In this document: positions 29,801-38,912 of the stretch, piece after piece
How the letters are laid out: the number at the start of each line of letters is the position of its first letter
Numbering within the stretch: position 1 is the stretch's first letter
The notes under the pieces: generated by a model
Databases searched by the model: none
What the model was told of the DNA's origin: nothing
Seen by the model: the letters and a program-made list of their open reading frames with translations, nothing else
From: CAZTQN01 sp964615765
Lineage (GTDB): Bacteria > Planctomycetota > Phycisphaerae > Phycisphaerales > UBA1924
Reading direction: 5' to 3'
Assembly: GCA_964615765.1 (NCBI GenBank)
Contig: CAZTQN010000013.1
Span: 1 to 64,000, forward strand
Length of the DNA stretch: 64,000 nt
Translations under genes and position numbers: made by a program

Positions 29801-30604
29801 ATGAAGCAGCGTCTGTGTGGAGCGATCGCCACCATCGTGGCGACGGTTGGAATGTGCGCCGGGTTTGCGGGAGCGGCCCCCGCCCCGTCCAGCGTGCTGT
29901 ACGGCGTCGCGTCGTTCGCGCCGTTCTCAAACCAATTGCTGTATCTGATCGACCCCGCCACCGGGGCCGCCACGCTGGTCGGCAACACCGGCGTCGCCAA
30001 CATCAGCGGCATCGCCTGGAACGCCGCGGAAGGGCGGATGTACGCCCTGTCCACCGACGCCTCGGTGTACACGCTCAACCTCTTCACGGGCGCGGCGACC
30101 TTCGTCAGCGATTCGCCCAACACCCTGCCCGAGGGCGACCTCGCCGTGCTCGGTTCCAGCCTGCTCGCCGTCGACGGCGGCAACCTCGTCTCCATCAACC
30201 CGGGCTCCGGCGTCGTCTCGCCCGTCGGCCCGCTGGGGGCGGCCGTCAACGACGTCTCCGGGCTCGCCTTCAACGCCGCCGGGACGCTCTTCGGCCTCAG
30301 CAAAAACGGCACCTTCGAGGACACCATCGTCACCATCAACCCGGCCACCGGCCTGGCGACCACGCTCGGCGGCGTGGGCTTCGACTCCCCCTCCGGCGTC
30401 GGCGCCCTCGCGTACGACCCCGACACCGACGTGCTGTTCATGACCGATAGCCAGCGCCTGCTCAGCGTCGACCAGACCACCGGGGCCGCGACCGTCATCG
30501 GCTCGCACGGGCTCGGCGGGTTCAGCGGGCTGGCCATCCCCGCGCCGCACGGGCTCGGCGTCCTGCTGCTCGGCGTCGCCGCCGCCGGCCGTCGCCGCCG
30601 GTGA
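29801..30604 (+). CDS. Exported beta-propeller-like protein with PEP-CTERM-like sorting tail
   Basis: The 267-residue product begins MKQRLCGAIATIVATVGMCA, a signal peptide cut near FAGA-AP. The body repeats the unit D/N-P-x-T-G-x-A-T-x-x-G at least four times (DPATGAATLVGNTG, NLFTGAATFVSD, NPATGLATTLGG, DQTTGAATVIGSHG), typical of small beta-propeller domains. The C-terminus has a PAP motif, a hydrophobic stretch and four Arg, which is the PEP-CTERM sorting architecture with PAP in place of PEP. The start is ATG 29801, behind GAGAGGGAG. An exosortase is expected elsewhere in the genome. Confidence 0.8.
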   Translation: MKQRLCGAIATIVATVGMCAGFAGAAPAPSSVLYGVASFAPFSNQLLYLIDPATGAATLVGNTGVANISGIAWNAAEGRMYALSTDASVYTLNLFTGAATFVSDSPNTLPEGDLAVLGSSLLAVDGGNLVSINPGSGVVSPVGPLGAAVNDVSGLAFNAAGTLFGLSKNGTFEDTIVTINPATGLATTLGGVGFDSPSGVGALAYDPDTDVLFMTDSQRLLSVDQTTGAATVIGSHGLGGFSGLAIPAPHGLGVLLLGVAAAGRRRR

Positions 30605-30659
30605 ACACGCGCTGACGGGACGGGGGGCGGCGGAGGGGGCGCCGGAGGGGGTCAAGAGC

Positions 30660-30682
30660 GGCGGGCGCGCGGTGCGCCCGCC
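30660..30682 (+). terminator. Nine-base hairpin without T-run
   Basis: GGCGGGCGC at 30660-30668 pairs perfectly with GCGCCCGCC at 30674-30682 around a five-base loop. It is followed by CACACACA and no T-run, so it may be a Rho-type or attenuating hairpin between the PEP-CTERM-type gene and the nucleotidase gene. Confidence 0.35.
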
Positions 30683-30727
30683 CACACACAGCACTTAGCA
30701 CTCATTCTCGCATTCGGAGCACTCACG

Positions 30728-32758
30728 ATGCGTCACACCATCAAGATCGCGGCGGCGGCCCTCCTCGGCGCCGCCGGCCTCGCACACGCCCAGACCACGT
30801 TCTATCTCACCGTCCTGCACAACAACGACGGCGAAAGCCAGATCATCAACGCCGGCGCCGGCGCGCTGCAGGACTTCGGCGGCATCGCCCGCTTCAAGAC
30901 CGTCGTCGACAACCTCCGCGCCCAGGCCCTGACCTATCCCGCGGGCCCCGAAGAAAAGGGCTCCATCCTCATCTCCTCCGGCGACAACTTCCTCGCCGGG
31001 CCCGAGTTCGACGCCAGCCTCAGCCGCCCCGCCAACCTGCCCTACTTCGACTCCATCGGCATCGGCCTCATCGGCTACGACGCCATGATCATCGGCAACC
31101 ACGAGTTCGACTTCGGGCCCGACGTCTTCCAGCGCTTCGTCGAGAGCACGCCCGGCACGCTCCCGTTCCTCTCCGCGAACCTCGACTTCGCCGGCGAGCC
31201 GGGGCTCAGCCCGCTGGTCGGCACCCGCCTGTTCCGCAGCGTCGTCGCGACCATCCCGACGACCACCGGCACCGAGCAGGTCGGCGTCATCGGCGCCACG
31301 ACCGAGGCGCTCCCGTTCATCTCCTCGCCCCGCGGCGTGACGGTGTCCTCCGTCGCCGCCGCCGTCAACGCCGAGGTCGCCGCCCTGCAGTCCCAGGGCA
31401 TCACCAAGATCGTCCTCGCCAGCCACCTCCAGGGGCTCACGTCCGAGCGTGACCTGATCCCCCTCCTCGACGGCGTCGACATCGTCATCGGCGGCGGCGG
31501 GGGCGAACTCATCGCCGACGCCGACGACGTGCTCGTCCCCGGCGACACCCGCAACACCCAGAACATCGGCGGGCTCGACTACCCCCGCGTCGTCAACGAC
31601 AGCAACGGCACGCCCGTCCCGCTGGTCACGACCCGCGGCGACTACCGCTACGTCGGCCGCCTGGTCATCGGCTTCAACGCCGCCGGCGAGGTCACCACCT
31701 TCAACGACCCGATCGACGGGCCCGTCCGCGTCTCCGGCATCGGCGTCGACGCCGTCACGCCCAACCCGCTCGTGCAGGCCCAGGTCGTCGACCCCGTCGC
31801 GGCCCACGTGCTCCAACTCCAGCAGACCGTCATCGGGCAGCGCGAAGTCCCGCTCGACGGCGTGACCAACAACGTCCGCGCGGTCGAGACCAACCTCGGC
31901 AACCTGTGCGCCGACTCGCTGCTCTACTCCGTCAACACGCGGGCCGCTCAGTTCGGCGTTCCGACGGCTGACGTCGCCCTGCAGAACGGCGGGGGCATCC
32001 GCAACGACAGCGTCCTGCCCGTCGGCAACTTCACTGAGTTCGACACCTTCAGCATCCTCCCCTTCTCCAACCTCGTCGCCGTCGTCCCCAACGTCTCCGC
32101 CCAGCGCTTTAAGGAGATCCTGGAAAACTGCGTCGCCAACGTCGCCGGCACGCCGGGCGGCGGCTCCAGCACCGGCCGCTTCGCGCAGATCTCCGGCTTC
32201 CGCATGGTCTGGGCCGAAACCGCCCAGCGCCAGACCCTCTCCACCACTACCAACCCCATCACCGGGGTGACCACCGCGACCGTCACGCAGGTCGGCCAGC
32301 GCGTCCGCGAGGTCATCCTCAACGACGGGCGCGTCATCGTCCGCAACGGCCAGGTCGTCCCCGGTGCCCCGAGCATCAACATCGCCACCATCGACTTCAA
32401 CGCCCGCGGCGGCGACCAGTACCCCTTCAACGGGCTCCCCTTCACCGTCGTCGGGCAGTCCTATCAGCAGGCCCTCGACACCTTCATCCAGGACTGGCTG
32501 CAGGGCGGCGTCACGGCTCGTCGCTACCCCGTCGGCGGCGAACGCCGCATCATCCGCACCGCTAGCCCCATCCAGAACTTCTCCTTCGCTGACCACAACC
32601 TCAGCGGGTCAGTCACCGTCGACGATGTCTTCGCCTTCCTGACCGACTACTTCGCGCAGGTCGACGACGGCGGCTCGGCCGACTTTGACCGCAGCGGGCT
32701 CGTCAGCGTCCAGGACATCTTCGCCTTCCTCTCGGCCTGGTTCGCCGACCGCGCCTGA
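30728..32758 (+). CDS. Secreted 5'-nucleotidase/UshA-family phosphoesterase with dockerin-like tail
   Basis: The 676-residue protein starts with a signal peptide (MRHTIKIAAAALLGAAGLAHA). The metallophosphoesterase domain has the metal motifs HNNDGES (31-37), SSGDNF (D86) and GNHEFDFG (123-130), then GGGGGELIAD. The second domain (about 355-575) has the nucleotidase-type sequences NLGNLCADSLLYS and LQNGGGIRND. Residues 620-676 form two repeats, HNLSGSVTVDDVFAFLTDYF and FDRSGLVSVQDIFAFLSAWF. Each has an Asp/Asn-rich calcium loop followed by a helix, which is a dockerin-like module. It should dephosphorylate nucleotides outside the cell. The dockerin-like tail suggests surface or complex anchoring. 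Confidence 0.92.
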   Translation: MRHTIKIAAAALLGAAGLAHAQTTFYLTVLHNNDGESQIINAGAGALQDFGGIARFKTVVDNLRAQALTYPAGPEEKGSILISSGDNFLAGPEFDASLSRPANLPYFDSIGIGLIGYDAMIIGNHEFDFGPDVFQRFVESTPGTLPFLSANLDFAGEPGLSPLVGTRLFRSVVATIPTTTGTEQVGVIGATTEALPFISSPRGVTVSSVAAAVNAEVAALQSQGITKIVLASHLQGLTSERDLIPLLDGVDIVIGGGGGELIADADDVLVPGDTRNTQNIGGLDYPRVVNDSNGTPVPLVTTRGDYRYVGRLVIGFNAAGEVTTFNDPIDGPVRVSGIGVDAVTPNPLVQAQVVDPVAAHVLQLQQTVIGQREVPLDGVTNNVRAVETNLGNLCADSLLYSVNTRAAQFGVPTADVALQNGGGIRNDSVLPVGNFTEFDTFSILPFSNLVAVVPNVSAQRFKEILENCVANVAGTPGGGSSTGRFAQISGFRMVWAETAQRQTLSTTTNPITGVTTATVTQVGQRVREVILNDGRVIVRNGQVVPGAPSINIATIDFNARGGDQYPFNGLPFTVVGQSYQQALDTFIQDWLQGGVTARRYPVGGERRIIRTASPIQNFSFADHNLSGSVTVDDVFAFLTDYFAQVDDGGSADFDRSGLVSVQDIFAFLSAWFADRA

Positions 32759-32785
32759 GCCTCCCTATTCGACCAAAGCGTCCAC

Positions 32786-32821
32786 GCGGGCCCGGGCGTA
32801 CGTCCGGGCCCGCTTGCTTTT
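32786..32821 (+). terminator. Rho-independent terminator after the nucleotidase gene
   Basis: A perfect ten-base stem (GCGGGCCCGG at 32786-32795 with CCGGGCCCGC at 32804-32813) around an eight-base loop is followed by TTGCTTTT. It lies 27 bases after the nucleotidase stop codon. Confidence 0.8.
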
Positions 32822-32861
32822 CGCCCCTCGTCCAGCCAAGACTCCCCCCTCGGAGGTGCTG

Positions 32862-33470
32862 ATGCGTGACACGCGGCTGACGTACAGCGATGTTGGCGTG
32901 GCCGTTCGCCTGGTCGCTCGCGTGCTCGAGCGCCGCGAAGCACCGATGGCCATGGCGGAAGAGCTGTGCGTGGGGCTGGCTGCCGCCACCGGCGCGTGCT
33001 GGTGCTCGATCGGGTCTCGTCTGGTTGTGCCGGCCGGGCTGAACTGGGGCGGGCAGTTGATCGCCTGGTCCGACACGGAGTGGATGGAGCGGTATCTGTC
33101 CGCGACCGTCGCCGCCAAGTCGCCCGGGTTCAAGTGGCCGTACCAGAACGAACTCGCCTCCCGACCCGACCGATGCGCCACCGTCGTCAAGCGGGAGCAG
33201 ATGTCCCGCTTCGCCCCGTCGGATTTCCGCCCATACCGCGACATGCTGGGCGATCTGGGCGTCGGCGACGGTCTTTCCTCCCGCTACCGCAACCCCGCCT
33301 TCCTCAATGGCCCGCAGGGCGAACGCGTCGGCTGGCTCACGCTCCACCGCGAACGCGGCGAGCGCGACTTCGGCGAACGCGAACGCGCCATGGTCGACCT
33401 CATTCACGCCGAACTCGGTTCCACTCTCTGGAGTGTCCTCGGCGACTTCGAGGATTTTCGGCGGCGGTGA
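32862..33470 (+). CDS. GAF-like sensor protein without a DNA-binding domain
   Basis: The 202-residue product starts at ATG 32862 behind a good GGAGGT ribosome-binding sequence. The sequence layout (SDVGVAVRLVARVLERREAP, then SRFAPSDFRPYRDMLGDLGV, then ERVGWLTLHRERGERDFGER) resembles the GAF-type sensor halves of LuxR-family regulators. In those proteins FGERERAMVDLIHAEL would be followed by a LuxR helix-turn-helix. Here the protein ends about 20 residues later (FEDFRRR), so no output domain is present. It may act as a co-regulator or a ligand-binding protein. The function is not certain. Confidence 0.7.
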   Translation: MRDTRLTYSDVGVAVRLVARVLERREAPMAMAEELCVGLAAATGACWCSIGSRLVVPAGLNWGGQLIAWSDTEWMERYLSATVAAKSPGFKWPYQNELASRPDRCATVVKREQMSRFAPSDFRPYRDMLGDLGVGDGLSSRYRNPAFLNGPQGERVGWLTLHRERGERDFGERERAMVDLIHAELGSTLWSVLGDFEDFRRR

Positions 33471-33540
33471 GCGTCCGCGGACGTAGAGTGCACTCGGCGG
33501 CCGCCCGGTGTGTGCGACCGGGCCCCCCAATGTGCGCCGC

Positions 33541-35730
33541 ATGGACGAGCGATCGGTGAAAAGTCTGTCCACCCCGAACCCGCCGCCGGGCGCGTCCTCG
33601 CGCCGGCGCTATCTCGCCTATCTCGCCCGCCGAGACGAAGCCGCCACCAGCCGCGCCGCGCTTTCGCCCGCCGACCCAGGCCCGCCCAAGGCCCGCCCCG
33701 GCAAGCCGTCCCGCTCGTTCATGACCCTCGCCCGCGCGTTCTGGGCCATGCTCCGCGGGCATCGCGGCGTGGTCGCCTTCTGCGCCTTGACCGTCATGAT
33801 CTCCGCCGCCATCGGGCTCCTCCCGCCCGCCAGCACCAAGGTCGCCCTCGACTACGTCCTGACCAACAACCCCGGTCCCGCCGGCCTGCCCGACTGGGTC
33901 AGCCGCGTCACCGGCACTGACCGCACCACGCTCCTTTGGATCGTGGGCGGCGGCGTGCTGCTGGCGACGGCGATCTCGATCGTCGTCGGCATCACCGGCC
34001 GGGCCCTGATGACCCGCCTGACCAAGAAAATGCAGGCAAAGGTCCGCCGGCGCGTCTTCGAGCACGCCGTCCGCCTCCCGCTGCACCGCGTCTATCAGAT
34101 CCGTTCCGGCGGAGCCGCCAGCATCCTGCGCGAAGACGCCGGCAACGCGGCCAACCTGCTGTTCACGCTGCTCTACAACCCGCTCCGCGCCGTCGTGCAA
34201 CTCGTCGGCACGCTCGCCATCCTCGCCTGGGTCGATTGGCGCCTGCTCGCGGGCAGCCTCGTGCTCATCCCGCTCGCGTACCTCAGCCAGAAGACCTGGA
34301 TCGCCCGCATCCGCCCCGTCTTCCGCGATTCCCGTAAAACCCGCGAGCAGATCGACGCCCACGCCACCGAGGCCTTCGGCGGGATGCGCATCGTCCGCGC
34401 TTTCGCCCGCCAGCGCGGCGAGGCCGGACGCTTCGTCACCGGCAACCACCTCATGGCCCGCCAGGAGCTCCTCGCCTGGCGCTGGAGCCGCCTCATCGAG
34501 ATCGGCTGGATGATCTTCATCCCGCTCGCCTCCTGCGCGCTGCTGATCTACGGCGGCGGGCGCATCTTTGACAACACCATGACGATCGGTGATCTCATGA
34601 TGTTCTCCGCCTACCTGCTCATGCTCCTTGGCCCGCTCGAATCGCTCAGCGCCAGCGCCACCGGCATCCAGAGCGAACTCGCCGGGCTCGACCGCGTGCT
34701 CGACCTCTTGGGCGAACCGACCGAGTTCCAGCCCGGGGCCGTCGGCGCCACGCCCGCGGCCGCCGCGTCCTCCATGACTTCTGCCGCCGCCGCGGACCGC
34801 TCCTCCCGGGCCGCCGTCGCCGCGCTCGGGCGCGATGATCGCGACCGCCCCGCGCTCACGGGCGCCGTGCTCCGGCGCGAGCGGGTCGCCGGGCATGTCC
34901 GCCTGCGTGACGTCTGGTTCGCGTACCCACGCATGGACGATCGCCCGCGCACCGACGGCGCCGCGGCTGGCAACGGGTCCGTCGATGCGCTCGACAACGG
35001 CGCCCCGTCCGCCGGACCCGCCGCACCGCCGGGGCTGGAATGGGTGCTCCGCGCCGTGAATCTCGACGTGCCCGCGGGCGCGACCGTCGCCCTCGTCGGC
35101 GCCTCCGGCGCCGGCAAGACGACGCTCTGCAACCTAGTCGCCCGCTTCTACGACCCGACCCACGGCCGGGTCGAACTCGACGGGCGCGACCTCCGCGAGA
35201 TCGATGTGCAGTCGTACCGGCGCCTGCTGGGCGTCGTTGAGCAGGACGTGTTCCTCTTTGATGGGAGCGTGCGCGACAACATCGCCTACGCACGCCGCTG
35301 GGCCACCCGCGCCGAGATCGAAGCCGCCGCCCGCGCCGCCAACGCCCACGAGTTCATCCACCGCCTCGAACGCGGGTACGACACCGTCATCGGCGAGCGC
35401 GGCGTGCGTCTCTCGGGCGGGCAGAAACAGCGCCTCGCCATCGCGCGGGCCCTCCTCGCCGACCCGCGCATCCTCATCCTCGACGAAGCCACCAGCAACC
35501 TCGACTCCGAGAGCGAGGCCCTCATCCAGGAGTCGCTCCGCGAACTCATGCGCGGCCGCACCTGCTTCGTCATCGCCCACCGCCTCTCCACCATCCGCCA
35601 CGCCGACATGATCGTCGTCCTCGAACGCGGCGAGATCATCGAACGCGGCACCCACGCCCAGCTCGCCCGCGGCGAAGGCGTCGGCCGCTACGCCGAGATG
35701 CTCGCCCGACAGTCGGTTCGACAGGAATAA
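33541..35730 (+). CDS. ABC exporter with fused membrane and ATPase domains (MsbA-like)
   Basis: The 729-residue protein has a cytoplasmic N-terminal tail of about 70 residues and a six-segment ABC transmembrane domain (roughly 75-370, including VVAFCALTVMISAAIGLLPP). Next comes a low-complexity linker of about 105 residues (390-495, Ala/Pro-rich). The nucleotide-binding domain is complete: Walker A GASGAGKTT, Q-loop VEQDVFLFDGSVRDN, signature LSGGQ, Walker B ILILDEA, D-loop SNLDSE and H-loop IAHRLST. It should export lipids or hydrophobic molecules. The long linker between the two domains is unusual. The start is ATG 33541, 70 bases after the GAF gene. Confidence 0.94.
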   Translation: MDERSVKSLSTPNPPPGASSRRRYLAYLARRDEAATSRAALSPADPGPPKARPGKPSRSFMTLARAFWAMLRGHRGVVAFCALTVMISAAIGLLPPASTKVALDYVLTNNPGPAGLPDWVSRVTGTDRTTLLWIVGGGVLLATAISIVVGITGRALMTRLTKKMQAKVRRRVFEHAVRLPLHRVYQIRSGGAASILREDAGNAANLLFTLLYNPLRAVVQLVGTLAILAWVDWRLLAGSLVLIPLAYLSQKTWIARIRPVFRDSRKTREQIDAHATEAFGGMRIVRAFARQRGEAGRFVTGNHLMARQELLAWRWSRLIEIGWMIFIPLASCALLIYGGGRIFDNTMTIGDLMMFSAYLLMLLGPLESLSASATGIQSELAGLDRVLDLLGEPTEFQPGAVGATPAAAASSMTSAAAADRSSRAAVAALGRDDRDRPALTGAVLRRERVAGHVRLRDVWFAYPRMDDRPRTDGAAAGNGSVDALDNGAPSAGPAAPPGLEWVLRAVNLDVPAGATVALVGASGAGKTTLCNLVARFYDPTHGRVELDGRDLREIDVQSYRRLLGVVEQDVFLFDGSVRDNIAYARRWATRAEIEAAARAANAHEFIHRLERGYDTVIGERGVRLSGGQKQRLAIARALLADPRILILDEATSNLDSESEALIQESLRELMRGRTCFVIAHRLSTIRHADMIVVLERGEIIERGTHAQLARGEGVGRYAEMLARQSVRQE

Positions 35731-35842
35731 CAAGGGAACCGCCGCGCCGAACTTGCGAACATCGAATGCGCGAGTATGGTCTTCGCGAGCAGAGAGCGAT
35801 CCGCCGAGCGCAGTGCCGGCGTGCAAATGCGAGCGCCTGTGC

Positions 35843-36682
35843 ATGGTGGTCATTCGTTCGGTCCGCGGCGGGGATCTTCTTACCTTCGTCTTCTCTGTTT
35901 GCTGGTTCGCCGGTACGCACGCGAGCGCCGCGCCGCTCCCGCTGATCAACCCCGGCTTTGAGGACGTCAGCGTCACGCTCGCGCCCGGCGAGATGACCAG
36001 CGGCACCGGCGGCGGGACGCAGGCCGTCCACACGTTCTGGCCGTCGACGTTCGCGGATGTCGCCGGCACGCCGCGAACGGGCGTTTTCGTGCAGGGCTGG
36101 CGCAGCCAGGTCGTCCCGCCGCAGCTCGGCGACCTCAACGCGGGCGTCATCAACCCGGGCGCGACCATCAACGGGCAGGCGTGGCTGACGGGCTACTCCG
36201 GCCGCAACGTCGCCATCGCGCAGAACGACCGCCTGCAGCAAACGCTCAACGTGCAGCTCCAGCCGCGCACGGTGTACACGGTGCGCTTCCTCGCCGGCAT
36301 CGGCCGCAGCGACCTTCCCTACTTCCCGATCGTGTCGCTCCTCGGCGCGCCGGATCTCGCCACGCCCGTCTACGACGTCGGGCTCAACGTCCCCCTGCTG
36401 GCCTCGCTGGAGAACTCCCCGATCGGCGACGACGACCTGGGCGTGATGCGCCCGTATTCGTTCTCGTACACCACGCCCAACGTGCTGCCGCCGAGCTTGC
36501 AAGGGCGGTACCTCGCGCTGGCGCTGGTGGGCAGCGACGGCTTCCCGCGCGTGGCGTTCGACGACTTCAGCATCGACGCCGTTCCCGTGCCCGGCCCGTG
36601 GTCGGGCGCCGTCGCGCTGCTCACGGCGGGCAGCCTCGCCCGACGCCGCCGGCCCGGCATGTACCGACCCGGCACGCACTGA
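35843..36682 (+). CDS. Exported protein with PEP-CTERM-like sorting tail
   Basis: The 279-residue product has a signal peptide (hydrophobic GGDLLTFVFSVCWFAGTHASA). The mature start INPGFEDVSV is common in planctomycete extracellular proteins that carry a carbohydrate-binding-like beta-sandwich. The middle (NDRLQQTLNVQLQPRTVYTV, then RVAFDDFSIDAVPVPGP) fits that fold. The C-terminus PVPGPWSGAVALLTAGSLAR followed by RRRP resembles a PEP-CTERM tail with PGP in place of PEP. The exact binding target is unknown. The ATG at 35843 is chosen because the signal peptide begins right after it. Confidence 0.75.
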   Translation: MVVIRSVRGGDLLTFVFSVCWFAGTHASAAPLPLINPGFEDVSVTLAPGEMTSGTGGGTQAVHTFWPSTFADVAGTPRTGVFVQGWRSQVVPPQLGDLNAGVINPGATINGQAWLTGYSGRNVAIAQNDRLQQTLNVQLQPRTVYTVRFLAGIGRSDLPYFPIVSLLGAPDLATPVYDVGLNVPLLASLENSPIGDDDLGVMRPYSFSYTTPNVLPPSLQGRYLALALVGSDGFPRVAFDDFSIDAVPVPGPWSGAVALLTAGSLARRRRPGMYRPGTH

Positions 36683-36748
36683 CCCGGCACTCCCCCCTGA
36701 AATCTCACGTCGCCGCCGCTCGCCGAGGGCCCAACATACCCTTGGCCC

Positions 36749-38278
36749 ATGACTACGAGCGCCGCCGCCCACCCGCCCGCGTACCGCGAACTCGCCGACG
36801 CCCTCCGCGCCGTCGATACCCTGAACTCGATCGGCGCGCTGCTGAGTTGGGACCAGGAAACCTACATGCCCGCCGCGGCGGCCGAGCACCGCGCCGAGCA
36901 GTCCGCCGTCATCTCCGGCCTCGCCCATGAACGGGCCACATCGCCGCGCATCGGCGAACTGATCGCCGCGTGCGAGAAGGACGGCGCCATCGCCGCCGAC
37001 CCGACCGAGGCCCGCAACCTCGCCGAGATCCGCCGCGATTACGACCGCGCCACCAAACTGCCGACCGACCTGGTCGCCGAGCTCGCCCGCGTCGGCTCGC
37101 AGGCGCAGGACGTCTGGAAGAAGGCCCGCGAAGCCAACGACTTCGCGATGTTTGCGCCTTGGCTCGACAAGATGATGGCCCTCACGCGCCGCAAGGCCGA
37201 GTGCTACGGCGTGCCCGCCGGGGGCGAGCTCTACGACGCCCTGCTCGACGAGTACGAGCCCGGCGCCACCGCGGCGGAAATCCAGGCCGTCTTCGGTCCG
37301 CTGGGCCCGCGCCTCGCCGAACTCGTCGCCCGCGCCGGGCGCTCTTCCAAACAGCCCAACGACGCGGTCCTGAAGGTCGCCATCGAGCCCGCCGCCCAGC
37401 ACGAACTCGGGCAGATGGTCCTCAAGGCGATGGGCTTCGACTTCGACGCCGGTCGTCTCGACACCACGGCCCACCCGTTCTGCACCGGCATGGCCCCCGG
37501 CGACACACGCCTCACGACGCGCTACCGCGAGCAGGGCTTCTGCGACGCGCTCTATTCCACCATGCACGAGGGCGGGCACGGGCTGTACGAGCAGGGCCTG
37601 CCCAAGGCCGCCCGCTTCGGCCAGCCCCTTGGCAACTCCATCTCGCTGGGCATCCACGAGAGCCAGAGCCGCATGTGGGAGAACTTCGTGGGCCGCTCGC
37701 CCGAGTTCTGGTCGTGGCTCTGGCCGCACGTCCGCCGCGCCGCCGGGCGCGGGCTCGACGCGTTCACCGAGGCCGACATGGTCAAGGCCTGCAACCTCGT
37801 GCGCCCGAGCCTCATCCGCGTCGAGGCCGACGAGAGCACGTACAACCTGCACGTCATGATCCGCTTCGAGCTCGAGCGCGGGCTCATCTCCGGCGCGCTC
37901 AAGGTCGCCGACGTCCCCGGCGAGTGGAACCGCCTGTACAAGCGCTTCCTCGGCGTCGACGTCCCCGACAACCGCCGCGGCTGCCTGCAGGATGTCCACT
38001 GGTCCGCCGGGCTCATCGGCTACTTCCCCACCTACACGCTCGGCAACCTCTACGCCGCCCAGCTCTGGGAAACCATCAACCGCCAGATCCCCGACCTCCG
38101 CGCCCGCATGGCCCGCGGCGACTTCGCCGCCCTCAAGGACTGGCTGCACCGCAACATCCACACCCACGGCCGGCGCTACCGCGCCGCCGAACTCTGCAAG
38201 GCCCTCACCGGCGCACCCCTCAGCCCCGAACCCCTCATGCGCCACCTCGAAGCCCGCGTCACGATGGTTTACGGCTGA
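36749..38278 (+). CDS. M32-family metallocarboxypeptidase (Taq type)
   Basis: The 509-residue protein has the M32 signature HEGGH at 273-277, and the third zinc ligand is expected at E304 in GIHESQSRMWEN. Other family motifs are SWDQETYMP near 33-41, MAPGDTRLTTRY at 248-259 and the C-terminal DVHWSAGLIGYFPTYTLGNL. The length matches Taq carboxypeptidase (about 500 residues). It should release C-terminal residues from peptides in the cytoplasm. The gene starts 66 bases after the PEP-CTERM-type gene and is likely a separate unit. Confidence 0.95.
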   Translation: MTTSAAAHPPAYRELADALRAVDTLNSIGALLSWDQETYMPAAAAEHRAEQSAVISGLAHERATSPRIGELIAACEKDGAIAADPTEARNLAEIRRDYDRATKLPTDLVAELARVGSQAQDVWKKAREANDFAMFAPWLDKMMALTRRKAECYGVPAGGELYDALLDEYEPGATAAEIQAVFGPLGPRLAELVARAGRSSKQPNDAVLKVAIEPAAQHELGQMVLKAMGFDFDAGRLDTTAHPFCTGMAPGDTRLTTRYREQGFCDALYSTMHEGGHGLYEQGLPKAARFGQPLGNSISLGIHESQSRMWENFVGRSPEFWSWLWPHVRRAAGRGLDAFTEADMVKACNLVRPSLIRVEADESTYNLHVMIRFELERGLISGALKVADVPGEWNRLYKRFLGVDVPDNRRGCLQDVHWSAGLIGYFPTYTLGNLYAAQLWETINRQIPDLRARMARGDFAALKDWLHRNIHTHGRRYRAAELCKALTGAPLSPEPLMRHLEARVTMVYG

Positions 38279-38319
38279 TCCGAACTTTCGCGCCCGCCGC
38301 CCCCCACTACCCTCGCGGC

Positions 38320-38817
38320 ATGACCCTCCAGCTTCTTCAGGTCCTGCTTCAGGGGCTCAGCAGCCTCGGCATCGCCGGCGGCTTGCTGTACACCGCGATG
38401 CAGTTCCGCAAATCGCGCAACGCCACGCACTTCTCCAACTTCTCCAAGCTCGTGCAGATGCAGATGCACCTCCGCGAGATGCGCGTCGGCGACCCCACGC
38501 TCGCCAGCGTTTACCGCCACGACGTCGCCTACGCCGAGCACTTCGCCAACCCCGAAGAGCGCGAGCGCGCCGTCCGCGAGTACTTCTTCAACCTCATGCA
38601 GCTCTCGGTCTTCGAAATCGCGTGGTACGGCCACCGCAACGGACAGATCCCCACCGACTACTTCGCCAGTTGGGAAAGCCGCATGCGCGAGATCGCCGCC
38701 GAGCGTTCCTTCCGGCTCATGTGGCGTTCCCCAAGCATGAAGATCATGCACGACGAGTTCCAGAAGTACATGACGACGCTCGTGCAGAGCGTGCCCGCGA
38801 ACGACGGCGGGCCGTAA
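38320..38817 (+). CDS. Small single-span membrane protein, unknown function
   Basis: The 165-residue product begins MTLQLLQVLLQGLSSLGIAG with one N-terminal hydrophobic segment, followed by a basic, Arg/Phe/Glu-rich helical cytoplasmic part (TAMQFRKSRNATHFSNFSKL, LFAMWRSPSM-like region, ending SVPANDGGP). It reads like the single-pass hypothetical proteins of roughly this length in many bacteria that have a conserved R(N/K)xxxxF pattern after the membrane segment. I do not recognise a family or motif. The ATG lies 41 bases after the carboxypeptidase stop. Confidence 0.65.
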   Translation: MTLQLLQVLLQGLSSLGIAGGLLYTAMQFRKSRNATHFSNFSKLVQMQMHLREMRVGDPTLASVYRHDVAYAEHFANPEERERAVREYFFNLMQLSVFEIAWYGHRNGQIPTDYFASWESRMREIAAERSFRLMWRSPSMKIMHDEFQKYMTTLVQSVPANDGGP

Positions 38818-38912
38818 CGCTCCGATAACGCCCGCCCCGATCGACCCCCTCGCCTTCCGCTCATTCCCCTCAATCCGTGACTCGATATCCCTGACAAGGA
38901 GGCTGCTCCGGC

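Noticed and set aside
30695..32596. Long acidic open frame opposite the nucleotidase gene
   Set aside because: The plus-strand gene has a signal peptide, metal motifs and a dockerin-like tail. The antisense product is Asp/Val/Gly low-complexity.
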